The position numbers and the translations under genes were made by a program. DNA of 64,000 nt. Origin: G965220205 sp965220205 (GTDB taxonomy: Bacteria > Chloroflexota > Dehalococcoidia > Lucifugimonadales > Australimonadaceae). Under the pieces are notes generated by a model that did no database searches, was not told the DNA's origin, and saw only the letters and a list, made by a program, of their open reading frames with translations. Positions 52,350 through 60,977 of this stretch are shown here, piece after piece. Where the stretch lies: assembly GCA_965220205.1 (NCBI GenBank), contig OZ244812.1, positions 1,984,001 through 2,048,000 of the forward strand. Reading direction: 5' to 3'. How positions within the stretch are numbered: the stretch's first letter is position 1; each line of letters starts with the position of its first letter.

Positions 52350-52700
52350 CTACCGGCCCTTGATGCCGCCGACGAGAATCTGGTCACCCTCGATCTTGAT
52401 CTCGTACGCCTCGATGGCGTGACCGTCCTCGCTGTCGGCTGACAGGCCGGTGTCCAGGTGGTAGCGCCAGCCGTGCCACGGGCATTGGATGATCCCGTCC
52501 TGAATGGGGGCCTCGCTGATGGGGCCGCCCGAGTGCGGGCAGATGAAGTTCACAGCGTAGATGGCGCCGTTCTCCTCGAAGACGGCCATCGACTTGCCGC
52601 GCCAGCGCCCACCCTGAGCGCGGAAATGCTTGCCCTCTCCCTGGCGGACTGCGCTGAGCGCACACAGGGGGCCGAACTCTGGTTGCTCGTTAGTGGTCAC
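52350..52700 (-). CDS. Rieske 2Fe-2S ferredoxin
   Basis: 116 aa. Cluster ligands CPHSGGPISEAP (Cys-x-His) and IIQCPWHGWRYHLDTG (Cys-x2-His). A small soluble electron carrier of the NirD/biphenyl-ferredoxin type. GTG start. First gene of the operon with the PTPS pair and the SDR; could also supply the Rieske oxygenase at 20.7 kb. Confidence 0.92.
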   Translation of the reverse strand: MTTNEQPEFGPLCALSAVRQGEGKHFRAQGGRWRGKSMAVFEENGAIYAVNFICPHSGGPISEAPIQDGIIQCPWHGWRYHLDTGLSADSEDGHAIEAYEIKIEGDQILVGGIKGR

Positions 52701-52828
52701 AGTCGTCGCTCCGTTGCTGCTCTGAGGCTATGGACAGCGTGGTGGTATGCAGAGCCGAGTCTAGCAGCGCCCCGATGCGCCTTCAACGGGCGGACGGCGG
52801 CGGCGTGGCGTGAAGCAGCGAGGGGCGG

Positions 52829-53890
52829 TCAGCGCGAGTCGCGCGGGGCCAACTCGCGTTGCTCGAGCGCGCTGCGATACACGGCTTCGTAGCCGTCCAC
52901 CATGCGCTCGACGGTGAAGCGCAACTCCACGTGCCGGCGTACGGCCGACCGGTCCAGCGCCGCAGCCTTGCCGATGGCCGCGACCGCATCGGCGTCCGAT
53001 TCGACTACGATCCCGGACACGCCGTCCTCAACGAGCTCCGGCATCGCGCCGCGGGGCATCGTGACCACAGGCGTGCCGCACGCCATCGCCTCGAGCACCG
53101 ACAGGCCGAACGGCTCCTCGCCCTGAAGCGGGAAGAGGAACGCCTTGGCGTGGCCGACTATGTCCAACACCTCGGCGTTCGAGACCTCCGGGATATGCCG
53201 TACGCGGTCGCCGTCGATATGCGGCCTCACCTTCTCGTCGAAGTAGGCGCGGCTCCACGGGAGGTAGGGCGTGACCGCGCCGACGATGACCAGCCGTTCG
53301 CCTGCGCGGCTGGCAATCCTGATCGCCTCAGCGACTCCCTTGGTTGGCGCCATGCGGGCCACCAGGGCCAGGTAGTCGCCGGCCTCCGAGACGAACGGCG
53401 TCGAGCTCATATCGAGCCCGTTGTAGACGACGGGCAGCGTTGGCTCGCCGAGCATGCGGGCCTGCGCTCTGCTGACGCACACCGGAAGCAGGCCCGGCGC
53501 GGCGCGGCGGTAGTAGGCGTGCTCAGCCGGCTCGATGTAGTGGTAGCTCATGACAGTGGGCGTGCGGACGAAGGGGGCGAAGTAGGCCGCGAGCGTGGGC
53601 CAGTGGCAATGGATGACATCGTAGGCGTCCGCGTCGCAGTACAGCTCGAAGGCGTTTCGCGCTTCGAGCTCCTTGTCCATGTAGCGCGTCACGCTGCCGT
53701 CGTCCAGCGTAGCCCGCGCCACGACCGAGTGGAGCGTCCCTGCCGTCCGCGAGTCGCCGCTCGCGTATAGGTGGACGTCGTGGCCGCGCGCCGAGAGCCC
53801 TTCCGACAGCGCATGCACCATCAACTCTGTACCGCCGTGCGTCGGCGGCGGCACCGGGATGTAGACACTGGTGAGCTGCGCGATCCGCAC
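52829..53890 (-). CDS. GT4-family glycosyltransferase
   Basis: 353 aa. The N-terminus RIAQLTSVYIPVPPPTHGGT leads a GT-B fold with VIHCHWPTLAAYFAPFVRTP, LVARMAPTKGVAEAIRIASR, and the signature EEPFGLSVLEAMACGTPVV with its E-x7-E. The GTG at 53890 is chosen because the fold starts there and a -10 element lies just upstream. A longer open frame upstream runs through repeat copy B and is not coding. Sugar and acceptor unknown. Confidence 0.9.
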   Translation of the reverse strand: MRIAQLTSVYIPVPPPTHGGTELMVHALSEGLSARGHDVHLYASGDSRTAGTLHSVVARATLDDGSVTRYMDKELEARNAFELYCDADAYDVIHCHWPTLAAYFAPFVRTPTVMSYHYIEPAEHAYYRRAAPGLLPVCVSRAQARMLGEPTLPVVYNGLDMSSTPFVSEAGDYLALVARMAPTKGVAEAIRIASRAGERLVIVGAVTPYLPWSRAYFDEKVRPHIDGDRVRHIPEVSNAEVLDIVGHAKAFLFPLQGEEPFGLSVLEAMACGTPVVTMPRGAMPELVEDGVSGIVVESDADAVAAIGKAAALDRSAVRRHVELRFTVERMVDGYEAVYRSALEQRELAPRDSR

Positions 53891-53896
53891 ACGGCA

Positions 53897-53902
53897 ATCG
53901 TA
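53897..53902 (-). promoter_or_regulatory. extended -10 of the 52.8 kb glycosyltransferase, probable leaderless start
   Basis: TGCTACGAT on the minus strand (TGn plus TACGAT) lies 6 nt before the GTG codon, so transcription should begin at or next to the start codon. No ribosome-binding site is present. Confidence 0.4.
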
Positions 53903-53995
53903 GCATCGCGGACGGCGGCGCGCCGTCGTCCGCGGCGCCCAGCGGGCGGCCGTCCACAGAGGGGGGCGGCGGCGGACATTCAGCGACCGCCAGAA

Positions 53996-54358
53996 CGCAG
54001 AAAGTGACGGAAATGGGCCAAAATGACCGAAAACGGGCCCAAAACGTGAGGTTTTCCACTCGTAGATTGCGTGGTTTACGAGTGGAGGGGGCGAAATAGT
54101 GCGACATTCTGCGACATTTTGCGACATTTACTCGTAAATCGGGCCGCCGCCACGCCGCGCCAGCGCGCCGGGTCTCGGGGGGCCCCCTTCGACGGGCTCA
54201 GGACAGGCTTCGAGAGGCTCAGGACAGACACATGGTAGGAGGATAGGGGCATTGGGGGAATGGGCGGATGTCGCGGCGGGGGTCTCACGCCGTAGTGGGC
54301 GGTCTCTCCGCGAGGGGGCGTGGATTCCCGTGTCTGCGCACGAGAATGACGGAGGCTG
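53996..54358. repeat. compound intergenic repeat cassette, copy B
   Basis: Second copy of the cassette at 22388-22722, same strand and order: GAAAGTGACGGAAATGGGCC lead, AAACGTGAGG, CACTCGTA/TACGAGTG, three TGCGACATT units (54099-54125), ACTCGTAAATCGGGCCG, CTTCGACGGGCTCAGG with a second CTCAGGACAG unit, G-rich spacer, and the GATTCCCGTGT hairpin unit at 54318-54354. In the first 150 bp the copies are almost identical; the G-rich spacer has drifted more. Confidence 0.85.
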
Positions 54359-54430
54359 CGCACGGGGCGCCCCATAGCGGGGGCGGGTTCCGTGTCCCCG
54401 ATACGTATGTCACTCCCCCCTCCTCAATCC

Positions 54431-54729
54431 TCCCCCCGTGGGTGAGGAGGTCAAACGGCAATCCTCCCGCGTGGGTGAGGAGATCAAACGGCAATCCTCC
54501 CGCGTGGGTGAGGAGATCAAACGGCAATCCTCCCCGCGGGGGCGAGGAGGTCAAACGGCAATCGTCCCCGCGGGGGCGAGGAGGTCAAACGGCAATCCTC
54601 CCCGCGGGGGCGAGGAGGTCAAACGGCAATCGTCCCCGCGGGGGAGAGGAGGTCAAACGGCAATCCTCCCCGCGGAGGCGAGGAGTCAAACGGCAATCCT
54701 CCCCGTGGGGAGGAGGAGGTCAAACGGCG
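54431..54729. repeat. nine-unit tandem array, 33-34 bp period
   Basis: TCAAACGG begins units at 54451, 54484, 54517, 54551, 54585, 54619, 54653, 54686 and 54720. Each unit reads roughly GAGGAGGTCAAACGGCAATC then CCTCCCCGCGGGGGC, so each holds a small G/C palindrome. The first and last units are degraded. The unit resembles the intergenic palindromes at 55856-55885 (CTCAATCCTCC...GGAGGAGGCCAA). Not a CRISPR: there are no spacers. The last unit abuts the glpX promoter. Confidence 0.9.
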
Positions 54730-54743
54730 CTGGGGCCGCCTGA

Positions 54744-54749
54744 TAGAAT
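54744..54749 (+). promoter_or_regulatory. extended -10 element of glpX
   Basis: TGATAGAAT (TGn plus TAGAAT) lies 25 nt before the glpX ATG. The last tandem unit (GTCAAACGG) occupies the -35 region. Confidence 0.45.
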
Positions 54750-54773
54750 CGGCCCCGCCAAGGAGGGCTTCCC

Positions 54774-55766
54774 ATGACACAACGACAGCTTTACCAGCCA
54801 ATCGAGCGCAACCTCGCCATGGAGCTGGCGCGCGTCACGGAGGCAGCGGCGCTCTCCGCGGCCCGCTATATGGGGTTCGGCGACAAGGAACTCGTCGACC
54901 AATCAGCGGTCGATGCGATGCGCCACACGCTGGACGGCATCTCGATGGACGGCGTTGTCGTCATCGGGGAGGGCGAGAAGGACGAGGCGCCGATGCTGTA
55001 CGTCGGCGAGCGGATCGGGGACGGCTCGGACCCGCGCGTGGACATCGCCGTGGACCCCATCGACGGGACGACGCTGCTCTCGAAGGGGCTGGCAGGGGCC
55101 ATCGCAGTGATGGCGATGTCGGCGCGGGGCGCCATGAACGTGCCTGGCGAGGTGTTCTACATGGACAAGATCGCGGTGGGCCCCGAGGCCAAGGACGCCG
55201 TCGATATCGAGGCCCCGGTCGCCGACAACCTCAGGGCGATCTCGCGCGCGCTCGGCCGGAAGGTGGAGGAGGTTACTGTCATCGTCCTCGACCGCCCGCG
55301 GCACGAACAGCTGATCGCGGACATCCGAGCGGTGGGCGCTCGGGTGAAGCTGATCACGGACGGCGACGTAGCGGCCGGAATCCAGGCTGCCCTCCCCCAG
55401 ACCGGCGTGGACGTCCTCATGGGCGTCGGCGGCACGACGGAGGGAGTGCTGACCGCCGCCGCGATCCGGTGCGTCGGCGGGGCGCTGCAATGCAAGCCTT
55501 GGCCCCGCGACGAGGCGGAGCGCCAGAAGGCGGTCGACGCCGGCCTCGATCTGGGCCACATCTACCACGCAGAGGAACTCGTTGGCGGCGAGGATGTTTT
55601 CTTCGCCGCAACGGGGGCGAGCACAGGCGAGCTCCTGCAGGGCGTGCGCTTCTTCGGGGGCGGCGCGGAAACGCAGACACTCGTGATGCGGTCGCGCTCC
55701 GGGACGATCCGGTGGATCAGCGCCACGCACAACTTCGAGCGGCTGGACAAGATCCGCTACCACTGA
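54774..55766 (+). CDS. glpX: fructose-1,6-bisphosphatase class II
   Basis: Gluconeogenic enzyme hydrolysing fructose-1,6-bisphosphate to fructose-6-phosphate. 330 aa, full length. Motifs: DGVVVIGEGEKDEAPMLYVG, VDPIDGTTLLSKGLAGAIAV (metal and lithium-sensitive site), LMGVGGTTEGVLTAAAIRC. ATG has AAGGAGGG about 7 nt upstream. A tandem repeat array sits directly upstream, so its promoter region is unusual. Convergent with eno; both act in lower glycolysis/gluconeogenesis. Confidence 0.96.
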   Translation: MTQRQLYQPIERNLAMELARVTEAAALSAARYMGFGDKELVDQSAVDAMRHTLDGISMDGVVVIGEGEKDEAPMLYVGERIGDGSDPRVDIAVDPIDGTTLLSKGLAGAIAVMAMSARGAMNVPGEVFYMDKIAVGPEAKDAVDIEAPVADNLRAISRALGRKVEEVTVIVLDRPRHEQLIADIRAVGARVKLITDGDVAAGIQAALPQTGVDVLMGVGGTTEGVLTAAAIRCVGGALQCKPWPRDEAERQKAVDAGLDLGHIYHAEELVGGEDVFFAATGASTGELLQGVRFFGGGAETQTLVMRSRSGTIRWISATHNFERLDKIRYH

Positions 55767-55809
55767 CGGTCGGCACGCCGCGGCGGCGGCCGCTCGACAG
55801 GCCCCCGGA

Positions 55810-55985
55810 ATCTCTGAACAACGCGCTGATGCTCTCAGCAGGCCCCCTCCTCAATCCTCCCTCCGTGAGGGAGGAGGCCAAGCCGGGGGCGGTCGCGCAG
55901 CGGGCGGGCCGTTGTCCTGTCCGCGCGGGAGCCGCGCGAGCGGTTCCCCCCTCCTCAATCCTCCCCCGCCGGGGGAGGAGGCCAA
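55810..55985. repeat. two intergenic palindromes between convergent glpX and eno
   Basis: Hairpins at 55856-55874 (CCTCCCTC / GAGGGAGG) and 55960-55978 (CCTCCCCC / GGGGGAGG), each followed by AGGCCAAGCCG. The lead of the first (CTGATGCTCTCAGCAGG) is shared with 34998-35013. Probable bidirectional termination. Confidence 0.65.
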
Positions 55986-55993
55986 GCCGGGGA

Positions 55994-57277
55994 CTAGCGC
56001 CGCTGCTTGGCGAAGGGCGCACCGCCCGCATAGCGCGCCGCTGACCCGAGCTCGTCCTCGATGCGCAGCAGGCGGTTGTACTTGGCCACACGCTCGCTGC
56101 GGGCAGGCGCCCCCGTCTTGATCTGACCCGCTCCCGTCGCGACGACCAGGTCGGCGATGGTGGTGTCCTCGGTCTCGCCGGAGCGGTGGCTGATTACGAC
56201 GTTCCAGCCCGCCTCGTGCGTCAAGCGCACGGCCGCGAGCGCCTCGCTCAGCGTGCCGATCTGGTTGATCTTGACTAGGACGGCGTTGGCCGAGCCCTCT
56301 CGTATGCCCCGATCGATGCGCGCGGTGTTGGTGGTGAACAGGTCGTCGCCTACGAGCTGCACCGTGCCGCCCAGCCTCGCCGTGAGCGCCGCCCAGCCCT
56401 CCCAATCGTCCTCCGCCAGTCCGTCCTCGATGCTCACGATGGGGTACTTGTCGACCCAACGCGCGTAGTAGTCGACCATCTCCGCGCTGGTCAGCGTGGC
56501 GCCCTCCCGCGCGAGCACGTATCTGCCGTCGTGGAAGAACTCCGACGCCGCCGGGTCCAGCGCAATCATGCAATCGACGCCCGGCGTGTACCCGGCGGCT
56601 TCGATGGCCTCGACCAGCAGCTCGACGGCCGCTTCGTTGGACGGGAGCGACGGGGCCACGCCGCCCTCGTCGCCGACGTTGGTGGACATGCCGCGGCCGG
56701 CGACGATCCCCCGGAGGGCCTGGTAGCACTCGACGCCGCACCGCAGCGCCTCGCCGAACCGGTCGAACCCCACCGGCATGACCATGAACTCCTGGAAGTC
56801 GGTCGAGTCCATGGCGTGCCTGCCGCCGTTGAGCACGTTGAGCATCGGGGTCGGGAGCACCGGATCCGCCGTCGCCAGCGACCGGTAGAGGGGCAGGCCG
56901 CCGGCTTGGGCGGCTGCGTGGGCGGTCGCCAGCGAGACGGCCAGGATGGCGTTCGCGCCGAGCTCCGACTTGTCGGGGGTGCCGTCGAGCGCCAGCATCG
57001 CCTCGTCGAGCCCCTCCTGGTCGCCGGCCTCCCTACCCGCGACGGCGGGCGCGATGCGCTCGTTGACGTTGCGCACCGCCATGAGCGTGCCCTTCTTGCC
57101 GTACCGGGCCGGGTCGCCGTCACGGAGCTCGACTGCTTCGTAGGTCCCGGTGCTCGCGCCGGACGGGACAGCCGCCCATCCCGACGAGCCATCGTCCAGG
57201 CCGACGACGGCTTCAACGGTCGGGTTTCCACGCGAATCGAGGATTTCGCGGGCGTGGACGGCGCTGATACGCGGCAT
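55994..57277 (-). CDS. eno: enolase
   Basis: Converts 2-phosphoglycerate to phosphoenolpyruvate. 427 aa, full length. N-terminus MPRISAVHAREILDSRGNPT, then GAILAVSLATAHAA-type core (NAILAVSLATAHAAAQAGG), metal ligands in YPIVSIEDGLAEDDW and VQLVGDDLFTTN, catalytic Lys in NAVLVKINQIGTLSEA, and SHRSGETEDTTIADLVVATG. ATG 57277 has AGGAG 7 nt upstream; the longer reading through upstream repeats is not real. Confidence 0.97.
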   Translation of the reverse strand: MPRISAVHAREILDSRGNPTVEAVVGLDDGSSGWAAVPSGASTGTYEAVELRDGDPARYGKKGTLMAVRNVNERIAPAVAGREAGDQEGLDEAMLALDGTPDKSELGANAILAVSLATAHAAAQAGGLPLYRSLATADPVLPTPMLNVLNGGRHAMDSTDFQEFMVMPVGFDRFGEALRCGVECYQALRGIVAGRGMSTNVGDEGGVAPSLPSNEAAVELLVEAIEAAGYTPGVDCMIALDPAASEFFHDGRYVLAREGATLTSAEMVDYYARWVDKYPIVSIEDGLAEDDWEGWAALTARLGGTVQLVGDDLFTTNTARIDRGIREGSANAVLVKINQIGTLSEALAAVRLTHEAGWNVVISHRSGETEDTTIADLVVATGAGQIKTGAPARSERVAKYNRLLRIEDELGSAARYAGGAPFAKQRR

Positions 57278-57367
57278 GAGGTGACTCCTGGACAGGGGAC
57301 AGGGTGTACGCCCCAGTGTAAGCGCCCGCCGCGCGAGCGCGCCAGCGAAGTGGGCGCGGTAGGCAAC

Positions 57368-57384
57368 TCTCACACGGCGTGAGA
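57368..57384. other. perfect 6-bp inverted repeat after the LOG-like gene
   Basis: TCTCAC-ACGGC-GTGAGA begins one base after the stop codon of the LOG-like gene and precedes eno. Could be a short terminator or a regulator site; no T-run. Confidence 0.4.
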
Positions 57385-57915
57385 CTATCGGGCGGACGCC
57401 TGTTCGAGGTGGTCTCGTTCGTGGGCGGCGGCGATCGCTTTCTCGACGGCGTCCGTTGGCGAGTCGGCGTGCACGATCGCCGTCGGCAGGTCGCCGCGCG
57501 GCGGCAGCTGCCACGTTTCGAGACCGATGACCGGGATGTTTTCGCCGAGCGCGTGCCCGATCTCCGACAGCGTGCCGTAGGCCCCGTCGATAGCGATGGC
57601 CGCGCGGCCGGTCTTCACGACGATGACGTTCCGGGCATAGCTCATGCCGGTCATGATGGGGTAGTCGATGTAGGCGTTCGCGGTGGACTGCTGTGTGCCG
57701 GGGAGAATGCCTATCGTCGTGCCCCCCGCGGACTTCGCGCCCTTGCACACGGCCTCCATCACGCCGCTGAGGCCGCCGCAGACGACCACGGCGCCCCGGA
57801 GCGCGAGCTCGCGGCCGACCTCCTCGGCGAGTTGGATCGCCCGCGGCGGCGGGTCGCCGCCGCCTATCACCGCGATGATCAGCGGGCGCGGCGCGGGCGC
57901 TCCGCTGCTCGTCAC
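57385..57915 (-). CDS. LOG-like (TIGR00725) Rossmann-fold protein
   Basis: 176 aa. IAVIGGGDPPPRAIQLAEEV, VVVCGGLSGVMEAVCKGAKS, IGILPGTQQSTANAYIDYPI and AIDGAYGTLSEIGHALGENI form the SLOG/LOG fold, with GAYGTLSE in place of the canonical PGGxGTxxE. Cytokinin-activation activity of true LOG enzymes is therefore not certain. GTG start overlaps nuoN stop by 4 bp (GTGA). Reason for its linkage to complex I is unknown. Confidence 0.85.
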   Translation of the reverse strand: MTSSGAPAPRPLIIAVIGGGDPPPRAIQLAEEVGRELALRGAVVVCGGLSGVMEAVCKGAKSAGGTTIGILPGTQQSTANAYIDYPIMTGMSYARNVIVVKTGRAAIAIDGAYGTLSEIGHALGENIPVIGLETWQLPPRGDLPTAIVHADSPTDAVEKAIAAAHERDHLEQASAR

Positions 57916-59366
57916 GTGAGCGGCCCGAGCGCTACCGTCGCTGCGTCGATGGCGTCAACCCAGGGCCCGGGGTACACGCCGACGGCCACCGTCCCCGCGA
58001 ACAGGAGCCACAGCGCGCCCTTCGTCAGCAGCGGCACGGGCAACGGCGAGCCGTCCTCCGGCTCGCCCATGTACATCGCACGCACGATGCGCAGGTAGTA
58101 GTAGAGCGAGATGACGCTGTTCACGATAGCGATGGCAGCGAGCCACAGCAGGCCCTCGGCCGTCGCCGCGCTGAACAGGAAGAACTTGGTCACGAAGCCC
58201 GCGAAGATCGGCAATCCCGCCAGCGAGAACAGGGCGCCGGTCATGACCATCGCCATGAGCGGCGAGCGGATAGCGAGGCCCGCGTAGTCCGCGATCTCCT
58301 CCTTGCCCGTCCGGCTCTCGACTGCAATCACTACGGTGAACACCGCGAGGTTCGTGAATGCGTAGCCCACGAGGTGCAGCAGCGCCGCGTTCACGCCGTC
58401 GATGCTCAGCGCGACGATTCCGACCATCACGAAGCCGACCTGCGCGATGGAGGAGTAGGCCAGCAGTCGTTTGATGTTGTTCTGGACCAACGCCGTCACG
58501 GAACCGACGGTCATGGTCGCCGCCGCGAGGACCGCTATCGCCATGCGCCAATCGTCGAGCGTCGTCACGCCCGCCACGGCGAAGAACCGGAGCGCGAGGG
58601 CGAACGCGGCCGCCTTCGACATGACGGCAATCAGCGCCGTCACGGGCGTCGGCGCTCCTTCGTATACGTCGGGGGCCCACATGTGGAAGGGGACCATCGA
58701 CAGCTTGAAGCCCAAGCCCGCGACGAACAGCACGAACCCCAGGACGAGCGTCAGGTCCCAGCCCTGTGAAAGCCCCTCGCTCATCCGCTCGAACACGGTC
58801 GTGCCGAGCGCTCCGTACAGCAGGCTGATGCCGTAGAGCATGATTCCGGACGAGATAGCGCCCAGCAGGATGTACTTCGTGCTCGCCTCGGCTGAGCGTC
58901 CGTCGCCACGGCTGAGTCCGACCAACACGTACAGCGAGAAGGACAACAGCTCAATCGCGATGAATGCGGTCAGCAGCTCGCCCGTCTCGGCCATCAGCGT
59001 AGCGCCGAGCACCGCGAACACGATCATGGCGTAGAACTCGCCGGGATGCCGCATCTTCCGGCCCACGTAGTCCACCGACATCAGGACAACCGCGAACCCG
59101 GTAGCCGTGAACAACGCCTTGAACAGCAGCGCGTAGCGGTCGACGAGGATCAGCTGGTCGTAGAGGACCCGCGGCTCGACTTCGTCCCACCCCCGCACCA
59201 GCGCGACGACGAACACGAGGGCGAGGCCCAACGCAGCCGACGTCGCGGTGACGCCGTTGCGCCGGCTGTCCCAGCTCCGGGGCATGAGCATGTCGACCGC
59301 GAGCACGAAGAAGCCAACGCCCGCCAGGATGAACTCGGGGATCAGCAGCGTGAACTCGATGTCCAT
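57912..59366 (-). CDS. nuoN: NADH-quinone oxidoreductase subunit N
   Basis: 484 aa, antiporter-like membrane subunit with about 14 spans. MDIEFTLLIPEFILAGVGFF starts it; LGFKLSMVPFHMWAPDVYEG and PVTALIAVMSKAAAFALALR are the family core, the latter with the conserved Lys of the proton channel. ATG follows nuoM by 3 nt. Confidence 0.96.
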   Translation of the reverse strand: MDIEFTLLIPEFILAGVGFFVLAVDMLMPRSWDSRRNGVTATSAALGLALVFVVALVRGWDEVEPRVLYDQLILVDRYALLFKALFTATGFAVVLMSVDYVGRKMRHPGEFYAMIVFAVLGATLMAETGELLTAFIAIELLSFSLYVLVGLSRGDGRSAEASTKYILLGAISSGIMLYGISLLYGALGTTVFERMSEGLSQGWDLTLVLGFVLFVAGLGFKLSMVPFHMWAPDVYEGAPTPVTALIAVMSKAAAFALALRFFAVAGVTTLDDWRMAIAVLAAATMTVGSVTALVQNNIKRLLAYSSIAQVGFVMVGIVALSIDGVNAALLHLVGYAFTNLAVFTVVIAVESRTGKEEIADYAGLAIRSPLMAMVMTGALFSLAGLPIFAGFVTKFFLFSAATAEGLLWLAAIAIVNSVISLYYYLRIVRAMYMGEPEDGSPLPVPLLTKGALWLLFAGTVAVGVYPGPWVDAIDAATVALGPLT

Positions 59367-59369
59367 GGC

Positions 59370-60977
59370 CTACCTCCCCAACCCCGCGAGCACCGCGTCC
59401 ACGCTCGGTCCGATGACGTCCAGGAAGGGCACGGGGTAGATGCCCACGAAGACGATGGGCACGATGAGGACGGCCACGGCGATGAACTCACGCGGCGACA
59501 GGTCCGTGAGGTGGTCCCACTGGCTGTCGCGTTGCCCGAAGAAGGCGCGCGCCACGAGGCGCAGCATGTAGACGGCGGTCACGAGCGCGCCGAAGACGCC
59601 GAGCGCGCCCAGAATCGGCTGGGTGCGGAACGCGCCGATGAAGACCATCACCTCCGATATGAAGCCGCTCAGCCCCGGCAGGCCAATCGACGTCAGGCCC
59701 GCGACCATGAACGCCCCCGCGCCCCAGCCCATGCGCGACGCGAGGCCGTTCAGCACCAGCGTGTCCCGTGTGTGGGCCCGCTCGTAGATGGCCCCCACGA
59801 GTGTGAAGAGGAGGGCCGTCATGACGCCGTGGGAGAACATCTGCAGCGTGGCGCCGGTCACGCCGACGGTGTCCATCGTGGCGATGCCCATGAGCACGTA
59901 GCCCATATGGCTGACGCTCGAATACCCGACAACGTACTTCAGGTCGTTCTGCGCCAGCGCCGAGACCGCCCCGTAGAGCACATTGACGGTGCCGAGGATG
60001 AACAGCACGAGGGCGAAGTCCTGCATCCCCTGGGGCAGCACCATCATCCCGACCCGGATGATGCCGAACGCGCCCAGCTTCATCAGCACGCCCGCGTGCA
60101 GCATACTCACCGAGGTCGGCGCGGCGACATGTCCATCGGGCGACCATGTGTGGAACGGCCAAAGTCCCGCCAGCAGGCCGAACCCGACCATCACGAGCAG
60201 GAACATGACACCCTGGAAGAGGTCGGAGAAGGCGCCGCCGTCCTGGGCCCGCGCCGCTTCGCCGAGCGCGAGGATGTCGAAGGTCGTGGCTCCCGCCTCG
60301 ACGTAGACCGCCATGATGACGACCCACACGAGCACGCTGCCCGCGACGATCATCAGGACGAGCTTCAGCGCTCCGTACTCCTTGGTGCGGGCGAAGTCCT
60401 TGAACGTGGAGCTGCTCCCCCACACGCCGATGAGCAGGTACATCGGCACGATGGCCAGCTCGTAGAAGAAGAAGAAAAAGAAGAGGTCGGTCGAGACGAA
60501 CGTCCCGTACACGCCCGCAATCAGCACGAACAGCAAGATGTAGTAGTTCTTGTTCTCGAGCGCTGTCTTGGGCGCGGGACCGCCATGCGCCGGCACGGGG
60601 ATGTTTGATGCGATGACGGCCCCCGCCAGGCTTACGATGCCGGTGAGCAGCACCATGGTCGCCGCGATGCCGTCCACGCCGAGCCGGAACGCGATGCCGA
60701 GGTCCTCCGGGGCGGCCCGGCCGGCGGAGGCGCGGGCGCCTTCGCCGATCTGCTCGAGCCACGGGTATACGCGCACCATCTGGAAGGTGTCCGCGCCCTC
60801 GCCGTAGTCGAACGCGGCGAACACGAACACCGACCCCGCCAGCAGCGCGAGGCCCGTCCCGATGCCTATCCAGCGGACCAGGAGCACCTGCTCGCGCGGC
60901 ACGAACACCAGCGCCAGCCCGACCAGCATGGGCAGGTAGATCAGCGACTCCAGTATGTGGCGTTCGAGGAAGTCCAC
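59370..60977 (-). CDS. nuoM: NADH-quinone oxidoreductase subunit M
   Basis: 535 aa. FSDLFQGVMFLLVMVGFGLL, then AGLWPFHTWSPDGHVAAPTS and VSMLHAGVLMKLGAFGIIRV, with the channel lysines and glutamate of the Nuo L/M/N antiporter fold. FFFFFFYELAIVPMYLLIGV is the region with the key Glu. GTG start touches the nuoL stop. Confidence 0.96.
   Translation of the reverse strand: MDFLERHILESLIYLPMLVGLALVFVPREQVLLVRWIGIGTGLALLAGSVFVFAAFDYGEGADTFQMVRVYPWLEQIGEGARASAGRAAPEDLGIAFRLGVDGIAATMVLLTGIVSLAGAVIASNIPVPAHGGPAPKTALENKNYYILLFVLIAGVYGTFVSTDLFFFFFFYELAIVPMYLLIGVWGSSSTFKDFARTKEYGALKLVLMIVAGSVLVWVVIMAVYVEAGATTFDILALGEAARAQDGGAFSDLFQGVMFLLVMVGFGLLAGLWPFHTWSPDGHVAAPTSVSMLHAGVLMKLGAFGIIRVGMMVLPQGMQDFALVLFILGTVNVLYGAVSALAQNDLKYVVGYSSVSHMGYVLMGIATMDTVGVTGATLQMFSHGVMTALLFTLVGAIYERAHTRDTLVLNGLASRMGWGAGAFMVAGLTSIGLPGLSGFISEVMVFIGAFRTQPILGALGVFGALVTAVYMLRLVARAFFGQRDSQWDHLTDLSPREFIAVAVLIVPIVFVGIYPVPFLDVIGPSVDAVLAGLGR

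Noticed and set aside
52829..54127. Longer glycosyltransferase start within repeat copy B
   Set aside because: Residues before the GTG at 53890 are translated repeat with no family similarity.
54451..54729. Regular 33-34 bp repeat as a CRISPR array
   Set aside because: Units are contiguous without variable spacers, and no cas gene is near.
54438..54743. Open frame through the tandem array (GEEVKRQSS repeats)
   Set aside because: Product is only the repeat translated; no ribosome-binding site, and unit lengths of 33 and 34 bp break any conserved frame.
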